Of a stretch of DNA of 64,000 nucleotides, positions 12,500 to 25,011 are shown piece by piece (within the stretch, counting starts at the first letter, position 1; each line of letters begins with the position of its first letter). Source of the stretch: Gamsiella multidivaricata. Taxonomy: Eukaryota; Mortierellomycota; Mortierellomycetes; Mortierellales; Mortierellaceae. The DNA lies in contig NW_026251816.1 of assembly GCF_025024155.1 (NCBI RefSeq), forward strand, positions 33,496-97,495, in the 5' to 3' direction. The notes below the pieces were generated by a model that ran no database searches, was not told the origin of the DNA, and worked only from the letters and a program-made list of their open reading frames with translations. The position numbers were made by a program, and so were the translations under genes.

Positions 12500-13230
12500 C
12501 TATTATCGTGATCGGTTCTTTTACTTTTTCCGCGGAGAAAAGAAAGTGGGGTTAGCATTTGGTCTTGCTCATAATGGTCTATTAAGGTCGAGTCGAGTCG
12601 GGTCGAGGCATAGCCACGCGGTGGACAGGACATGGTGATATCGGTCTTTGAGTCTCTGGCGTGTTGGCAGCACCTGCGACGGACAGGCATTGTACCTCGT
12701 ACTTACCACTTATGACTGAGACAAAATTGGATGCCAATTGGATATGGAGGAAGACGGTCGAATGAAAGGGATGAGTGGAGAAAGTCAAGGATGGTGATGT
12801 CGAAGATGCGAGGACAGCGGCAGGGTAGATGGCAAAGGGGGTGTCCTTTGCCAAAAAGTTATATTTGGACCACATGGGGTGTAATGATGCTCACACTCTT
12901 TAAAGTAAATAACTTAAAAGAAATGAAGTGCACTCCGCTGTTCAATTTATACAGTGCCTTAAAACGTCTTTTCAGGGGAAAGTGTGCACCGCAATCTCGC
13001 TGATCTCTTCTCATTCAACACCATCTGCAAGGGACAACCTCGCTTTTCCCTCCTGCTTCCTTCTTCACTCTCTCCCTTCTCAACGCTACTCTGTTTTGTA
13101 CCAGCGCACAAAGACTCTCCTTCCTCCCTTCCCTCCTTCTCTACTATTCGTTTATACCCACTCACCTTCACCCCCTCTCTATCATATACTTTCGTTATCC
13201 TTCCTGTCACTTCTAATTCTCATATCAGTC
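12500..13230. promoter_or_regulatory. Divergent promoter region, UNC13-like / cis-prenyltransferase
   Basis: About 730 bp separate the two start codons, which point away from each other, so both promoters and 5' UTRs must lie here. The stretch just upstream of the cis-prenyltransferase start (about 13030-13230) is strongly pyrimidine-rich on the plus strand (CTTCC, CTCTCC runs). I see no clear TATA box that could be assigned with confidence. Confidence 0.5.
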
Positions 13231-14802
13231 ATGGCAACATTGGCCAGAATTATGCGAGGCATTGCCATTAAGGCGCTGCAATGTGGCTCCATACCTCAGC
13301 ATGTTGGCTTTATTATGGATGGCAACCGCAGGTATGGTCGCAAGGTGCAAGTTGGAAACGGCAAAGGCTATTATCTAGGATACGAGACGCTAGAAGAGGT
13401 ACGAGTATCATCTCCCCCAAAATATCCTATTTACAAATCAGCAAGGAAATCATATCAGCTAAACTTAGCGACAATTTGATGGTAACTCCCTTTAGATTTT
13501 GGCAGTGTCAATGGAACTAGGCGTCAAGGTCGTCACTGTGTACGCCTTCAGCATTGAAAACTTCAAGCGCCCGCCAGATCAAGTCGAGACGTTGATGGAG
13601 CTGGCCAAGGCCAAGCTGGCAGAGCTATGTGAGCACAGGTAATTACTGGATTTTGATGGCTGTCTGCAATGGCATTTTGGGAATCCCTGCAAGGACACAC
13701 ACAGGCACCTATGTGTATTATCCGAATTAGCATATGAAAACAAAGGTGAAACTCAATTATTACAGCGATAATTCAGTGCAGGCTCTGAAAAACAGCAAAC
13801 ATACATGGGTGGGAACCGATGTGCAGAAAGATTTAAAGAGCAGAGTGCCGTTTTCGATTACGATATTACACTTACCACAACAAATCTGCAACGTGGCATC
13901 ACACGCATTCCATTCCCGCCCCCTGCTCGTGTCATTGACATTCTATTTTTTTTTATCATCATAGTGAACTGGTCAATCGCTACGGCATCGGTATTCGAGT
14001 ACTGGGAGACGATACTCTGCTCCCTGAGGATGTCCGTAAAGTCGTGCGTCGTGCGGTGGAACTCACTAAGAAGAATAACAGGGCCATCCTCAACATGTGC
14101 TTTCCATATACCTCACGCGAAGAGCTCACCATGGCAACACGTTCCCTCGTCAGCGGCATTGAAGCATATGAGCTGGATCCAAGGTATGGTTCTATTTATT
14201 GGGAGGGAAGGATTTCGAGCTTCGCACGATTAACACTTAACTGAATCATACGCTATGATTTCGACTATGATAGCGATATCACAACAAGTGCTTTGGAGAA
14301 CAGCCTTTACACGCGCTCTTGTCCTCCCATGGATATTTTGATCCGCACCTCAGGTGAAATTCGACTCAGCGATTTTATGCTTTGGCAGTCTTCCCGGGCA
14401 TGTCATGTTGAGTTTATTGACTGCTATTGGCCCGAGTTCACGTTCTGGAAACTTGTCCCGATTCTTCTGAGATATCAACTTCGTGCCGGATCTATAGCAC
14501 AGTCCAGGCGGGAGTACGAGAGAAGAGATGGAACCGATGCAACTATATTCGCATCATCGAGCTGTGGTAGCGCCGCATGCGAGCAGGATGCAGTAGAGGA
14601 TGCGTTAGATAGCCGATGTATCAGTGAACCGATAACCCTTCACCGCAATTCTTCAGAGTCAACCTTAATTACCGAGGAGCTCGATGACGACCGAGACTTG
14701 GACATGTATGACTGCCAGGCAAAGGAGAAGAGACGGCGTGTAAAAGAGTTCTTAGCCCATCGGGGACATTTACCGAACTGTCCACTGGTCCAGCTACAAT
14801 AA
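13231..14802 (+). CDS. RER2: Dehydrodolichyl diphosphate synthase (cis-prenyltransferase)
   Basis: Four exons (13231-13398, 13496-13638, 13965-14183, 14274-14802) give 352 aa. The enzyme condenses isopentenyl diphosphate units in cis onto farnesyl diphosphate, making the polyprenyl chain of dolichol for N-glycosylation and GPI anchors at the ER. The signature MDGNRRYG has its catalytic Asp at residue 30. SIENFKRP lies further on, and a C-terminal substrate-binding block ([19 protein letters not shown]) keeps the conserved Arg residues at about 201 and 207. The 100 or so residues after this block are acidic and variable. The conserved core indicates a catalytic Rer2/Srt1-type subunit rather than the Nus1/NgBR-type partner, which lacks the DGNRR motif. 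Intron 2 is long for this locus (326 nt). Confidence 0.92.
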
Positions 14803-15036
14803 AGTGCTTTTTGTGTTCAGCTTATTTTCTTGGTGCCTGAAAAGATTGAAAAAATATATGCAGTCCCAGAGTGAATCGATAGCACTGAACGCGATGTGTG
14901 TTGTGCCTCTCAAGTTGATTGCAGCACTTCGCCATCATCTCGCGCAAGATCCACCGTTGCACTCTTCCGCATACAAACAGGGTACAGGATACAACAGGAG
15001 CTATAGGACAGCTAAGACGGACCAAGCGATTCAGGG

Positions 15037-18000
15037 ATGCGTATCGAGGAACTCATTATCGACGGCTTCAAGAGTTATGCCACCCGTACATCCATCACTG
15101 GCTGGGACCCTGAATTCAACGCCATCACTGGTCTCAATGGTTCTGGCAAGTCCAATATTCTCGATGCGATCTGCTTCGTCCTCGGCATTACCAACTGGGC
15201 ACAGGTACCTCAACTATTTGCAATCGTGGACAGTGTGGAACTTAGATACACCATGACGCCGCAGTGGTTGAAGCAAGTCGCTCAAAGCATTTTTTTTTTT
15301 TTTTTTTTTTTTTTTTTGCCCCTCATATTGGGTCACTGATTCTAGGTGCGAGCAAGCAGTATCCAGGACCTGATTTACAAACGTGGCCAGGCTGGCGTAA
15401 CCAAGGCTTCAGTCACTGTCGTTTTCAATAATCAGGATCGTGAGCAAAGTCCTGTCGGTTTTGAGAGCAGCAAGCAAATCACCATCACTCGACAGGTACG
15501 CTCAGGAACCAACGATTACATCATGGGCCCTGTGGAGACTCCTTTGCTGACATGACTTGGCTTCTATAGATCTTGATTGGCGGACGCAGCAAGTTCTTGG
15601 TCAATGGACACACAGCTCAACAACAGGTCGTCCAGACCTTATTCCAGTCGGTACAGCTCAACATCAACAACCCACATTTCCTAATTATGCAAGGAAAGAT
15701 CACAAAGGTTCTCAACATGAAGCCACCAGAGATTTTGTCCATGATTGAAGAAGCTGCTGGAACCCGCATGTTCGAGGAGAGAAAAGAAAAGGCGCTCAAG
15801 ACGATCGCGAAGAAGGAAAAGAAGGTTGCAGAAATCACTCAGTTGCTGGCGGAGGAAATTGTGCCCAAGTTGGACAAGCTACGAGGAGAGAAGCGAGCAT
15901 ATCTGGAGTTTCAGAAGACCCAAACAGAAATCGAGCGACTGTCAAGGATCGTCGTCTCGTACGACTACTCCCGCTATGAGGTACTTATTGCCTACGCCTC
16001 CGATTCAGCAAGGATATGAAAGACAACATAGCGGCCTAATTTCCATTGTTCTTTATGTTGTCTACGCACTACTTTAGCAACGATACTCCAAGACAAAAAA
16101 GGATCTTGCGGATAAAATTACATTGACGGAGCACAAAACAACAGAGATCCAACAACTGCAGTCGGCTATCTCCAACATCACTCAGGACATCGAAAAAATC
16201 ACGGCAAATCGGCTCAAGGAGATGACACAGGGCGGCAAATTTCAGACATTGGATATGACGGTAAAGGAACTTTCCAAGGAAATGGTCAAAGTGAGAACGC
16301 AGCGTGATCTGAAAGGCAAGGAAGCTGAGGAGGAGGATCAAAACCGAATAGGTCTTCAGGCTACGCAAAAGGAGGTATGGCTAGGTGCATTATTTTGTTT
16401 CGAAGAGACGACCTAGATGACTGAACATTGCAGATGAGTCCATAAGGGTTTGGTTACTCATATCATTATTATCTTGTATTTTATAGACTGACAAAATTCT
16501 TCGCGAGAAGCGGGCGGAGTTCCAGAAACTCCAAGTCACCTACAACGACCTCAAGAGAAAGCATGATGAGCAGCAGGAGCAGGTGCGCATGAACGAGGAA
16601 TTAATCCAGACACTTTCCACGGGGTTGGCCGCAGAGGAAGGCCATGAGAACGGTTACATGGAACAGTTACAAAGGATCAAGGCATCGGCGGCGCAAGCGA
16701 CGACGATCGTGGAGCAATCGAAACTGAAGATGAAGCATCTACAGACTGAGCTGGTAGAGAAGCGCAAGCAGGTGACAGTGGCACAGAAAAACAACAAGGA
16801 TCTGAGTGCTGGGCTTTTGGCGACTAAGCAGCAGGCGAAGCAGTTGGAAGGCGCTCTGAGCAGACAGTCGTTTGACCCTGAAAAGGAGCGAGCGTTGTTG
16901 ATGGAGAAGGCAGCTCATTCAGAGGGGATCCAAAAACTTACGGAGCAAATCGAATATACTTCACGGAAGGTCTCTGGTCTCGACTTTCAGTACTCAAACC
17001 CCACACCAAATTTCGACCGATCGACCGTCAAGGGCCTTGTTGCAGAGCTGTTCACAGTGCATCCAGAGAACATGAATGCGGTGACAGCACTGGAGATTTG
17101 CGCCGGGGGTCGTTTGTACAATGTAAGTCAGCACGAGGTCGCTATGGGTTTCTTTACCACGCTTTACTTCAAACAGGTCATAACCCCAATATGTTCTCTA
17201 GATCGTTGTTGACAATGAAGTGGTCGGATCTCAGCTGCTTCAGAATGGCAGGCTCCGCAAGCGTGTTACAATCATTCCTCTTAACAAAATTTCTGCGTTC
17301 AGGGCGCACGCCCAGGTACTACTCTCGATCTTGGATTATCTCCATTTACTAAAACAGCATCGATTTTTAATTTTGAACGCGCTAACGGATAGTTTTTGAA
17401 TTATGAAATAGAAAATCGCCACTGCACAAAAACTAGCCCCAGGCAAGGTAAACCTGGCCCTGACATTGATCGGGTTCGAGGAGCACCTGGAAACGGCCAT
17501 GGCGTACATTTTCGGCAATACCCTAATTTGCGCTGATGCAGAGTCCGCTAAGAAGGTCACATTCCATCAAGAGGTCCGAATGAAGTCTGTCACGCTCGAC
17601 GGCGATGTTTACGACCCAAGTGGAACCTTGCAGGGCGGATCTAGACCTTCCGGTGGCGGCATTCTTACTAGTCTTCAAGAAATTCACGAGCTGAAGGGTC
17701 GACTGGCTGAGCGCCGACAGCAGCTTCAGCAAGTGGAACATCAACTCGCTGGCTTGTCTCAGGAAGGAAGGGCGTATGCTGAACTGAAGCAAAAGTTGGA
17801 GCTGAAAACCCACGAACTCCGCTTGTCTGAACAGCGGATTTCTGCCAGCGAGCACGTTCAACTGACGGAACAAGTTGAGAAACTGGAAAAGGAAATTGAG
17901 GCATTGGAGCAAGGAATCCAAGAAGGAAACGTTAAGAGGGCCGATGCTGTCAAGCGTTGTCAAGAGATTGAGAAGGAGATGAACGACTTCAAGAAGAACA

Positions 18001-19698
18001 AGGACGGCAAGCTGCAGGAACTTATGGTAACAACCTGGCACTATCTTATGCACTACCTGGCCGTGCTTGTTTGTCAATAGGTAGAGCTAATGCGGCTATT
18101 TTTTATGCCCCTTTCTTCTTTTTAGCAAAAACTTGCAAAATCCAAAGCAGAGTTGGTCAAGAATGCACCTCGGGTAAAGGTCATGCACCGTGAATATCAG
18201 ACCTTGGAGCTCGAGTTGGGTAAGTATAGTGTACTCCAAAGCGCCGCCACTATACAGCATATCCTGCAAGCGCGCGTAGCCGCTGACACCCATCTCAACT
18301 CTACAATAGAACAACTCGAAAAGGACATTAAGACTGCCAATCAGGAGTTGGCGGACAGCGAGGCCCTGATTTCCAGCTTCAAACAAGAACGCGATCGGCT
18401 TCAGGAACATTCGAGGAACCTGGAGGAGTCCTATGAGAAGGCACAGGCAGAGTTTGAGCGGGAGAAGGCACAGCTCACGGCATATGATGAAGAGTTGAAG
18501 GAGCTAGAGGCTCTTTCGAAACAAAAATCCGAGGTTGTGGCTGAAATTCAGCTGGAGATTCAGAACTTGGCGCACGAGACGGACCGGCTCTCGAAGGAAA
18601 ACCAGTCGTTACTGAAGGCCACCGAGGAGCTCGAGGCTGCTAATGATTGGATCCAGGACCAGAAACAGTATGTGAACTAATGCTCAGGCTACGATGTTGC
18701 TGCGGTGATGCACTTTTGAAGGAATGTTCACGCTAATATCCTATGAGTTTTTTTTTTTTTTAGTCTGTTCGGACAGCTCAATGGCCCGTACGATTTCACG
18801 TCTCAAAATCCGTCGGAGAGTCGCAAGAAGCTGAAGCAGCTCGACGAGAAGCACTCTGCCATGAAGAACAAGGTCAATCCTAAGGTTATGACTATGCTTG
18901 AGAACCAAGAGAAGCGTGAGGCATCTCTGAAGCAGATGTTAGCTACTGTGCAACGTGACAAAACCAAGATTGAGGATACGATCGCTTCTTTGGATGACTA
19001 CAAGATCGAGGCACTCGAAAAGACCTATTCAAAAGTCAATGGGGATTTTGGAGCCATCTTTGGCGATCTGTTACCCGGAAACAACGCCAAACTGCAGCCT
19101 TTGGAGGGCAAGGACGTCACTGGCGGACTGGAGGTCAAGGTCTGTCTAGGGGGTGTGTGGAAGGCCAGCTTGACAGAGCTGAGTGGTGGACAGCGATCGT
19201 TGATTGCCCTGTCCTTAATCTTATCCCTGCTCCAGTTCAAGCCTGCACCAATGTATATTCTGGACGAGGTCGATGCAGCTCTGGATTTATCGCATACGCA
19301 GAACATTGGTCAACTGCTTCGCACGCGGTTCAAGGGATCACAGTTTATCGTTGTGTCTCTGAAGGAAGGAATGTTTAATAATGCCAATGTGCTCTTCAGG
19401 GCGCGCTTCAGGGATGGTATTTCTATTGTCGATGTAAGTATCGCTTCCAAGCCCCATGCATACATGCTTTGGATATTAAGGAAGCTACTGACGAGCCACA
19501 ACATTTTTTATCAACCTCTAGCGCAACGCACAAAATCAGAGAAGCAATGCCAAAGCAGTTGCTGGTTCTTCGTCAACCACAGGAGGACGTCGGGGAGAGA
19601 ACGAGAAGGAGAACGATGTGTCAGCGGCCAACGTTGCGACATCCGAAGGATCTGGGTCGCTCTTAGACAAGAAGCAGGCCAAGAGGATCAAAGTCTAG
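15037..19698 (+). CDS. SMC2: Condensin subunit SMC2
   Basis: Eleven exons (15037-15204, 15346-15495, 15570-15980, 16078-16374, 16487-17122, 17202-17315, 17412-18026, 18126-18219, 18310-18667, 18764-19433, 19522-19698) encode 1229 aa, the usual SMC length. The start [15 protein letters not shown] and Walker [10 protein letters not shown] (residues 32-40) are typical of SMC2. Long coiled coils flank a hinge at about 510-670. The ABC signature LSGGQRS is near 1087 and Walker [12 protein letters not shown] near 1112. SMC2 pairs with SMC4 in condensin and compacts chromosomes. The 90-nt intron 18220-18309 has clear splice sites but is a multiple of three with no stop, so a 1259-aa form is possible on sequence alone. 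The tail after the head (NQNRSNAKAV onward) is short, hydrophilic and probably disordered. Convergent with VPS45, 150 bp apart. Confidence 0.95.
15290..15317 (+). repeat. Poly(T) tract in SMC2 intron 1
   Basis: A run of 28 T, about 28 nt upstream of the 3' splice site of intron 1. It may serve as an extended polypyrimidine tract. Confidence 0.9.
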
Positions 19699-19848
19699 AG
19701 CCGTGGCCTATCTGCCTCTCAGCTTCACTATGTCCATTATAGTAAATCCGCGTATTCATTGTACATACACTTGTATTGCGACGGAGACGTGTTTTCAAGT
19801 ACACCATCTCTTTATTATTGGACACCCATGACAAGCGAATGTTTTCCA

Positions 19849-22584
19849 TCATGGAAGACCTGCTTGCGTGTGCCGTGCGCGGCTAGGATCTGATCCTTGA
19901 CTAGGCATCCTCCTTTGTGTGTGGACCAGCTCTTGTAGGAAGCTATGGCAGAGATGAGCAGAGAATGGTCGACGACGGTTTAGTCGCTTGCCTAAAGCGT
20001 AAATTACTCTCATTTTTGGAGTACACACCGAACGACAAGAACCACGGTTTACCTCTGACTGTTATGAATGCTCGTGCCTCCAAAGATAATACGTGCCCCG
20101 GGAGTAGCGGCATTCAGCATGGAAATATATCTCGCCTCTTCATATGTTGCTCCGCCCACCATAAAGACAATGATATCCTGAGGCCGATCCCGACTAGCTG
20201 AGCCCTCGACAAAGGGGTAACTCGCCTCCTTGAGTCGCATCTTTAGCAGCTGTTCCAGAATTTGGGCCAGCTGAGGTTGATGCTGCGTGTACACGTTTTC
20301 AACTCCCTGTGTTGCAAAAGAAAAACGATAGCTACGTTAGGCATGCGTCCTGAAAAGGCATAAGCCCAGGAATCCTGTACCTATGTATCCCTGTACCTTA
20401 AGCCCTTTGAGCGCACTCCTTCCACGCGAGAGAATACTTTCGTTCGAAAATAAATCGTCCTGTCTTTGAGATGCACCGCCATATTGCATCAGGGTATCTA
20501 GTGACTACATCAATCGCAAACAAAAGGACATTGCGTTAAAATATCGAAAACTACCTTGGATGTACAATTCCGTCCCCAATATCATAATGGACCCAGGCTC
20601 TTGGAGACTTACAGCGATTTCGCGTTCACTCAATCCACTCTTGTAAAGCAGATCGATTAAAGAGGCAACGGCGTTACCCTGGAACTTTTCGTAGCGTAGC
20701 GCGTACAACTGGACCAAACGGATCTTACTGCCATCGCTGACCTTTGGGCTGCTGATCAGGCGTTGCAAGTTCTAAGCATTATCACGAAGATACGGTAGTG
20801 GATTATTTGTAAGCGTAGCGTATCAAATACATGCGGAAAAAAGAAAAAGAAAAAAAAGCCGCACTTCGCGTCTTGCAGTTTCGTACGAACCTTGAGATCG
20901 TTGTTGTGAGAATCCGAGCATGCCAAACTCTGCTCCAATTCCGAGACCTCCAACACATTTCCTTGATCGACTAGTCGACTCAGTTCGCCCACGAGCGTCA
21001 CATGCTTCGAGACATTCCCGGACAACTTTCTGAACTCGGGATAGTCCTCCACAAAGCGCTTCATGTCTGCAATCGACTCGATGTTCATGTTGGACTTGGT
21101 CTTTGTCTGATATTCATCCACGTAACTCTTGATATTGGCGCCCAAATCTCCCAGATTCAGAAACATGTTCTTTTGAAAAAAGGCGTCCTGGTCGCATGAC
21201 AGCACAACTTCCTAGAGAACGATAAGAGATGCAATATTAAATTTAATCTGCCTTCTGTTTTGGATTGTCCTGTACTCTGAGAAAAGACGGCGGTACAAAA
21301 TAACGAAAGGCCAGTCGCGGGTGCCTACCTTCAGTTCTGGTTTGATCCCTGGCACTCCTGATAGGTCTACTCTTCCATTACGAATTCCGATCAACTCATG
21401 GACCATGGCCTGGTATGTCCATTGAGAAAGCAGTGGTGTCACAGGATCGTTGCGACGATCAAGAATCAGCAGGATGGGCGGTGTGTCCGACTTTCGGAAA
21501 TCAAATAGTTGTCCTTCCTGCTGGATTTGGAACTAGTTGTAGAATGACGAACATTTAGCCACGTTGCAGTGTCCAGATCTCTCTCTCTCTCTGATTTTTT
21601 CTCAGTTCCTCGCGCGTGTATAAGAATGTACCTGCACTTCTGTGGCGAGTCGCTTGGCCATTGCGCTTCTCTGCTGATACCGGATCAATGGTTTCTTTTT
21701 CAAAGAGAGAAGCACGCTCAGCAGCCCGTCTACAGTCCTGGTGAAGCTAGTGTTGTCCCATGCCGTGAAAGAGTCCCCATACAACGGTATCGTCGCTGAA
21801 TCGAGATTGATCGAGAAACAATCTGGATTGATGGCGTAGTAATCAGCATAGTATTCCTAGAATGAGAATGTATCCGAGTACAGTTATTGAGTAGGACATG
21901 CCCTGGTATCACATCTAGTTCCCTGCTTTCTCAATGGTTTAAATGAGTCCGTACTTGAACTTCCCGTACGACTTCGTGCTCATCCATCTCTGCAAGGCGC
22001 TCAATTACAGTCTTCTTAATGCGGTTGCTGAAATCTAACCAAGGTACGAGCATGCCAAGCGGCGATGGCAGTGAGTTGACCATGAGACGTGTTCTTCGTT
22101 AGAGACATTCCGTGAGAGTTCGTATGTCTTAATCGTGCCGGGAAGATGTTCGACTACTTACAGAGATAGTAGTCGCCATAACACGGGTCCCGAAGTTCCT
22201 GGATCAGCTTCTCTATCGAGTCAGGAGTCGGCCTCAGGAAACAGACACACTTCAAGTGCCGCATCTTATCCCTGGTACTGTTTTCGATGCGGTCCACGAG
22301 GTAGGTCTCCTTTTGGAGGAGATGAGATTGGGTCGCCACCATCGAGATGATGGGTGTCTAGATTGCGGTTGTGACAACGGCATGGAGTTGTTAGCGCCCC
22401 AGTTGTCTCGTTTCTGCTTTACACGACCAAAAGAAAGCTGTGGAGTGGTAACGCCTAGGGCGGGATGCGAGCGCAGTCGGCTGCTGTGGTTTACCGTTTC
22501 CTGGTCTAGGAGAAGGACCTTCATGCCTGGCGTGTCGCTAAGCATCTTGTCGATGTAGTACTGCAGTGCTGTTATGGTGTTCAT
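19849..22584 (-). CDS. VPS45: Sec1/Munc18-family protein VPS45
   Basis: Ten exons (22584-22495, 22357-22162, 22034-21955, 21856-21632, 21532-21329, 21211-20891, 20771-20613, 20504-20397, 20306-20053, 19942-19849) encode 576 aa, the usual size. The N-terminus ([22 protein letters not shown]), the block [14 protein letters not shown], the domain-2 motif [15 protein letters not shown] and the C-terminal [16 protein letters not shown] are characteristic of Vps45. Vps45 binds Tlg2/syntaxin-16-type SNAREs and drives fusion at the trans-Golgi network and endosomes. The last intron splits the codon between HNSQ and FLQEL; a model that stops before it would lose the conserved C-terminal helix. The exon 6 donor is GTTCGT, less usual than the GTRAGT sites elsewhere. 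Confidence 0.95.
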
Positions 22585-24489
22585 GGCGCGAAGGAGTGAT
22601 GAATGTGTAATGAGCGGAGGCGCGAAGAGCTGCTTGTACCGCAGGGACTAAAGACACGCCACGATTTTATGCAGCTGCCTGGAATAAAATCTTGGGTAAA
22701 TTCGACTTAAATAGTGGAAAATAGTGGACATGGCTCATCCTGTACATGTACGCTGTCGCGCCCCCTTCATTCAAGGAAACGCTTCGTTGCTATCCTTCAG
22801 ACCCCATGCGCACCTGGCTCCCGAATCTAGGCCGTTGCAGATTATAGCAGATCAAAGACGCCAATACGCTCAGGTAGAAGCAGATTAAATCCACAATATC
22901 TTTCTTTGCCAAGACACGTAAATGTACAAGATGGATGTTGGCACTGACTATGTGTTTCTTGTCCAATAAGTGAAAAGGACATGGTCGATATCACTAGAAG
23001 TCCGTGATGCGCCCTGTATTTCCTGTAACATGAAACCGCCTCTGTGAAAGCGATGTAGTGCATAACATCCACTTTTTTGCTGGCCTCCCTCCTCTGCGAA
23101 CTATCCAAAGAAAGCAACGTCAAACGGACCTATTAGATTGTCTTACAGCAGCAGCAGTAGCTTTTTGTCGCACTAGTCTAGTTGGTGTGTGTGTATTTAG
23201 AACCCGAGGAATTTGTGTTGAACACAGCGAGCCTCATAGCAAAGGGGTTGCGCGAAGTGCATGTAGCGCAAACATTTCCCTGGGTTTATGCGGCGGCCTC
23301 GTTGGTTGCTCGCTCCATCTTGCTAGACTCTAGTCCCGTCTCGCCGTTGTGTGGATAGGATTCATTGAACAAACTCTGTCAAGACGGTATGATGGGAAGT
23401 ACGGTACTCATGTCATGCAAATACCTGTCTCTTGTTATACTTACATTCCCACCCCAGGATTCTCTGCAACTTTTACTCGGCATTCTCGGGGCGTAGAATC
23501 GGATCTTTGCGACGTAGTGATGCCCTGTAATCTGTAGCAAATTTCGTCGCGGTGCTTGGATCGCCTTTCAGTGGCGCTCCGGCAGGTTCCATCCCAAAAC
23601 CCCATACTCCTTCCACCATATGGATGTGTGCGATGGAGGAGGCAACAGTGCTTAGGAGAGTTGAAGGGAAATAGAGATGAGAACAGGAGAACACATTTAT
23701 TAGACGTCTTTCTGCTTGATTGCCCAGCTTTTCTAAGCTTGTTAAGGACTCAGGCGGGGTCACGGTCGAGTTCGCGCTTTCTACCAAGCAATGCCCCGAT
23801 ATGTCGCTTTGTATGTAAGGCAAGTACTACTCTTCCACGTTCTGTTCAAATCCTGGCCCTTTCCGCTTCAATCCTGCATATGAACAACTAATCAAAAGGC
23901 GATCAGGTTCGACCAGTTTTATCGAGCTACATATCTGTTTTATACGGCCATCAGCGCCCGTTGTTGACTGGAGGTAGTTAGTCCTGACAATTGAATTTCA
24001 AAGATTCAATTACAGTTCACCAAGTATGGTCCAACCTCCAAAATACTCACCAAACGTCTTCATTCCACTGTAGCAGTTTTGCTACCCAAACTCATGATTC
24101 AGTTCTCGAGAGAGGAAAAGTTCTCGGCAGAGGAAAGAACAGTGGATCCTCGCCATGCACGACTGTCGTATTGAACTGATGAGTTCCAGGCGAGGACTCG
24201 GTAGCGATAATGAGCGTTACTTAGTCCTTATAACATGCACGCCCATCCTGCCCCTTCCCTCTCCTCTTCTCTCGTCACAGTACATGGGGCTGACGACCTT
24301 TCCTGCCATCTCTGTCCTTTTTCCATTGGGTGGCTGTGCCTTCCTCCCCAGGCGCGCTGAGTTGAATATAGGAATTCCTAGAAACTTTACTAGTACTCGT
24401 TCAAGGGCCTATGCGAGCTAGGCGTACTTGACTATTCACATTTCTTTGTATCTTTTTCGCTATCCCCTCTATAACTTCTTTACCACCAG

Positions 24490-24524
<35 letters not shown>

Positions 24525-25011
24525 GGCTGACTTATGCGAATGTCTACCGCCTCACTTTCTCTCAACTCTTCTGAGACATCCTTGCGAACAGAAAGGACGG
24601 AAGGCAGGACGAGGCAAGATCAGGGTGCGTTCACATTTTTTTCCGAGTGAAAAAGCGAGGACCAAGTAGGAGGTGGCGCATGCAGCCATTGGCCATTGGC
24701 ACAGATCAATCGCGCGTGGCAGATGCGGGCTTTGACATGCTCCTTCAACTGCGCAGGATAGATAAAACGATACAGATCCGCTTCAACACAAATCCAGCAG
24801 CCGATTTCCTTTTGACCGTGCCCCATATTGTTTATTGATGATTGTATTTACAAGAAAACACTCCTGTCGATGTTAATGTCTATCGCGCAACCTCGCGTTT
24901 AAAGAAATGAGAGAAAGAAAAGAAAAGAAAAAAAAGAAAAAAAAAAAAGATGTCGTCGAGCTAAATAAATGGATCTGCAACGCGAAAAACTGTCCTGACC
25001 GAGCGTATCCT
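22585..25011. other. 2.4-kb stretch without a recognisable gene
   Basis: This is the VPS45 promoter side and the RIB4 3' side, and much longer than other gaps in the window. Minus-strand frames at 22842-23123 (93 aa) and 23473-23823 (116 aa) have no recognisable domain, no convincing splice partners and no coding periodicity I can vouch for. The stretch contains a 32-nt poly(A). It may hold a decayed element, a noncoding RNA or a fast-evolving gene. I see no tRNA or rRNA. Confidence 0.5.
24490..24521 (+). repeat. Poly(A) tract of 32 nt
   Basis: An uninterrupted run of A in the gene-poor gap. It could be the tail of an old retroposed sequence, but I see no flanking target-site duplication. 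Confidence 0.8.

Noticed and set aside
12022..12690. Minus-strand Asp/Gln/His-rich frame overlapping the UNC13-like start
   Set aside because: It is an alternate frame of the GPGH repeat exon. It extends beyond the real start only through promoter sequence.
17401..17470. A possible one-base frameshift in SMC2 just after the hinge
   Set aside because: On a careful recount the exon starting at 17412 reads through AAA ATC GCC ... GTA AAC CTG GCC CTG without a break, and the antisense translation of the same stretch agrees. No frameshift.
22842..23823. Two minus-strand frames of 93 and 116 aa in the gene-poor gap
   Set aside because: No family resemblance and no supported start or splice sites; such lengths occur by chance.
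24175..24215. CTGATGAG followed by pairing-like sequence, resembling a hammerhead ribozyme core
   Set aside because: The required GAAA box and closing stems are absent.
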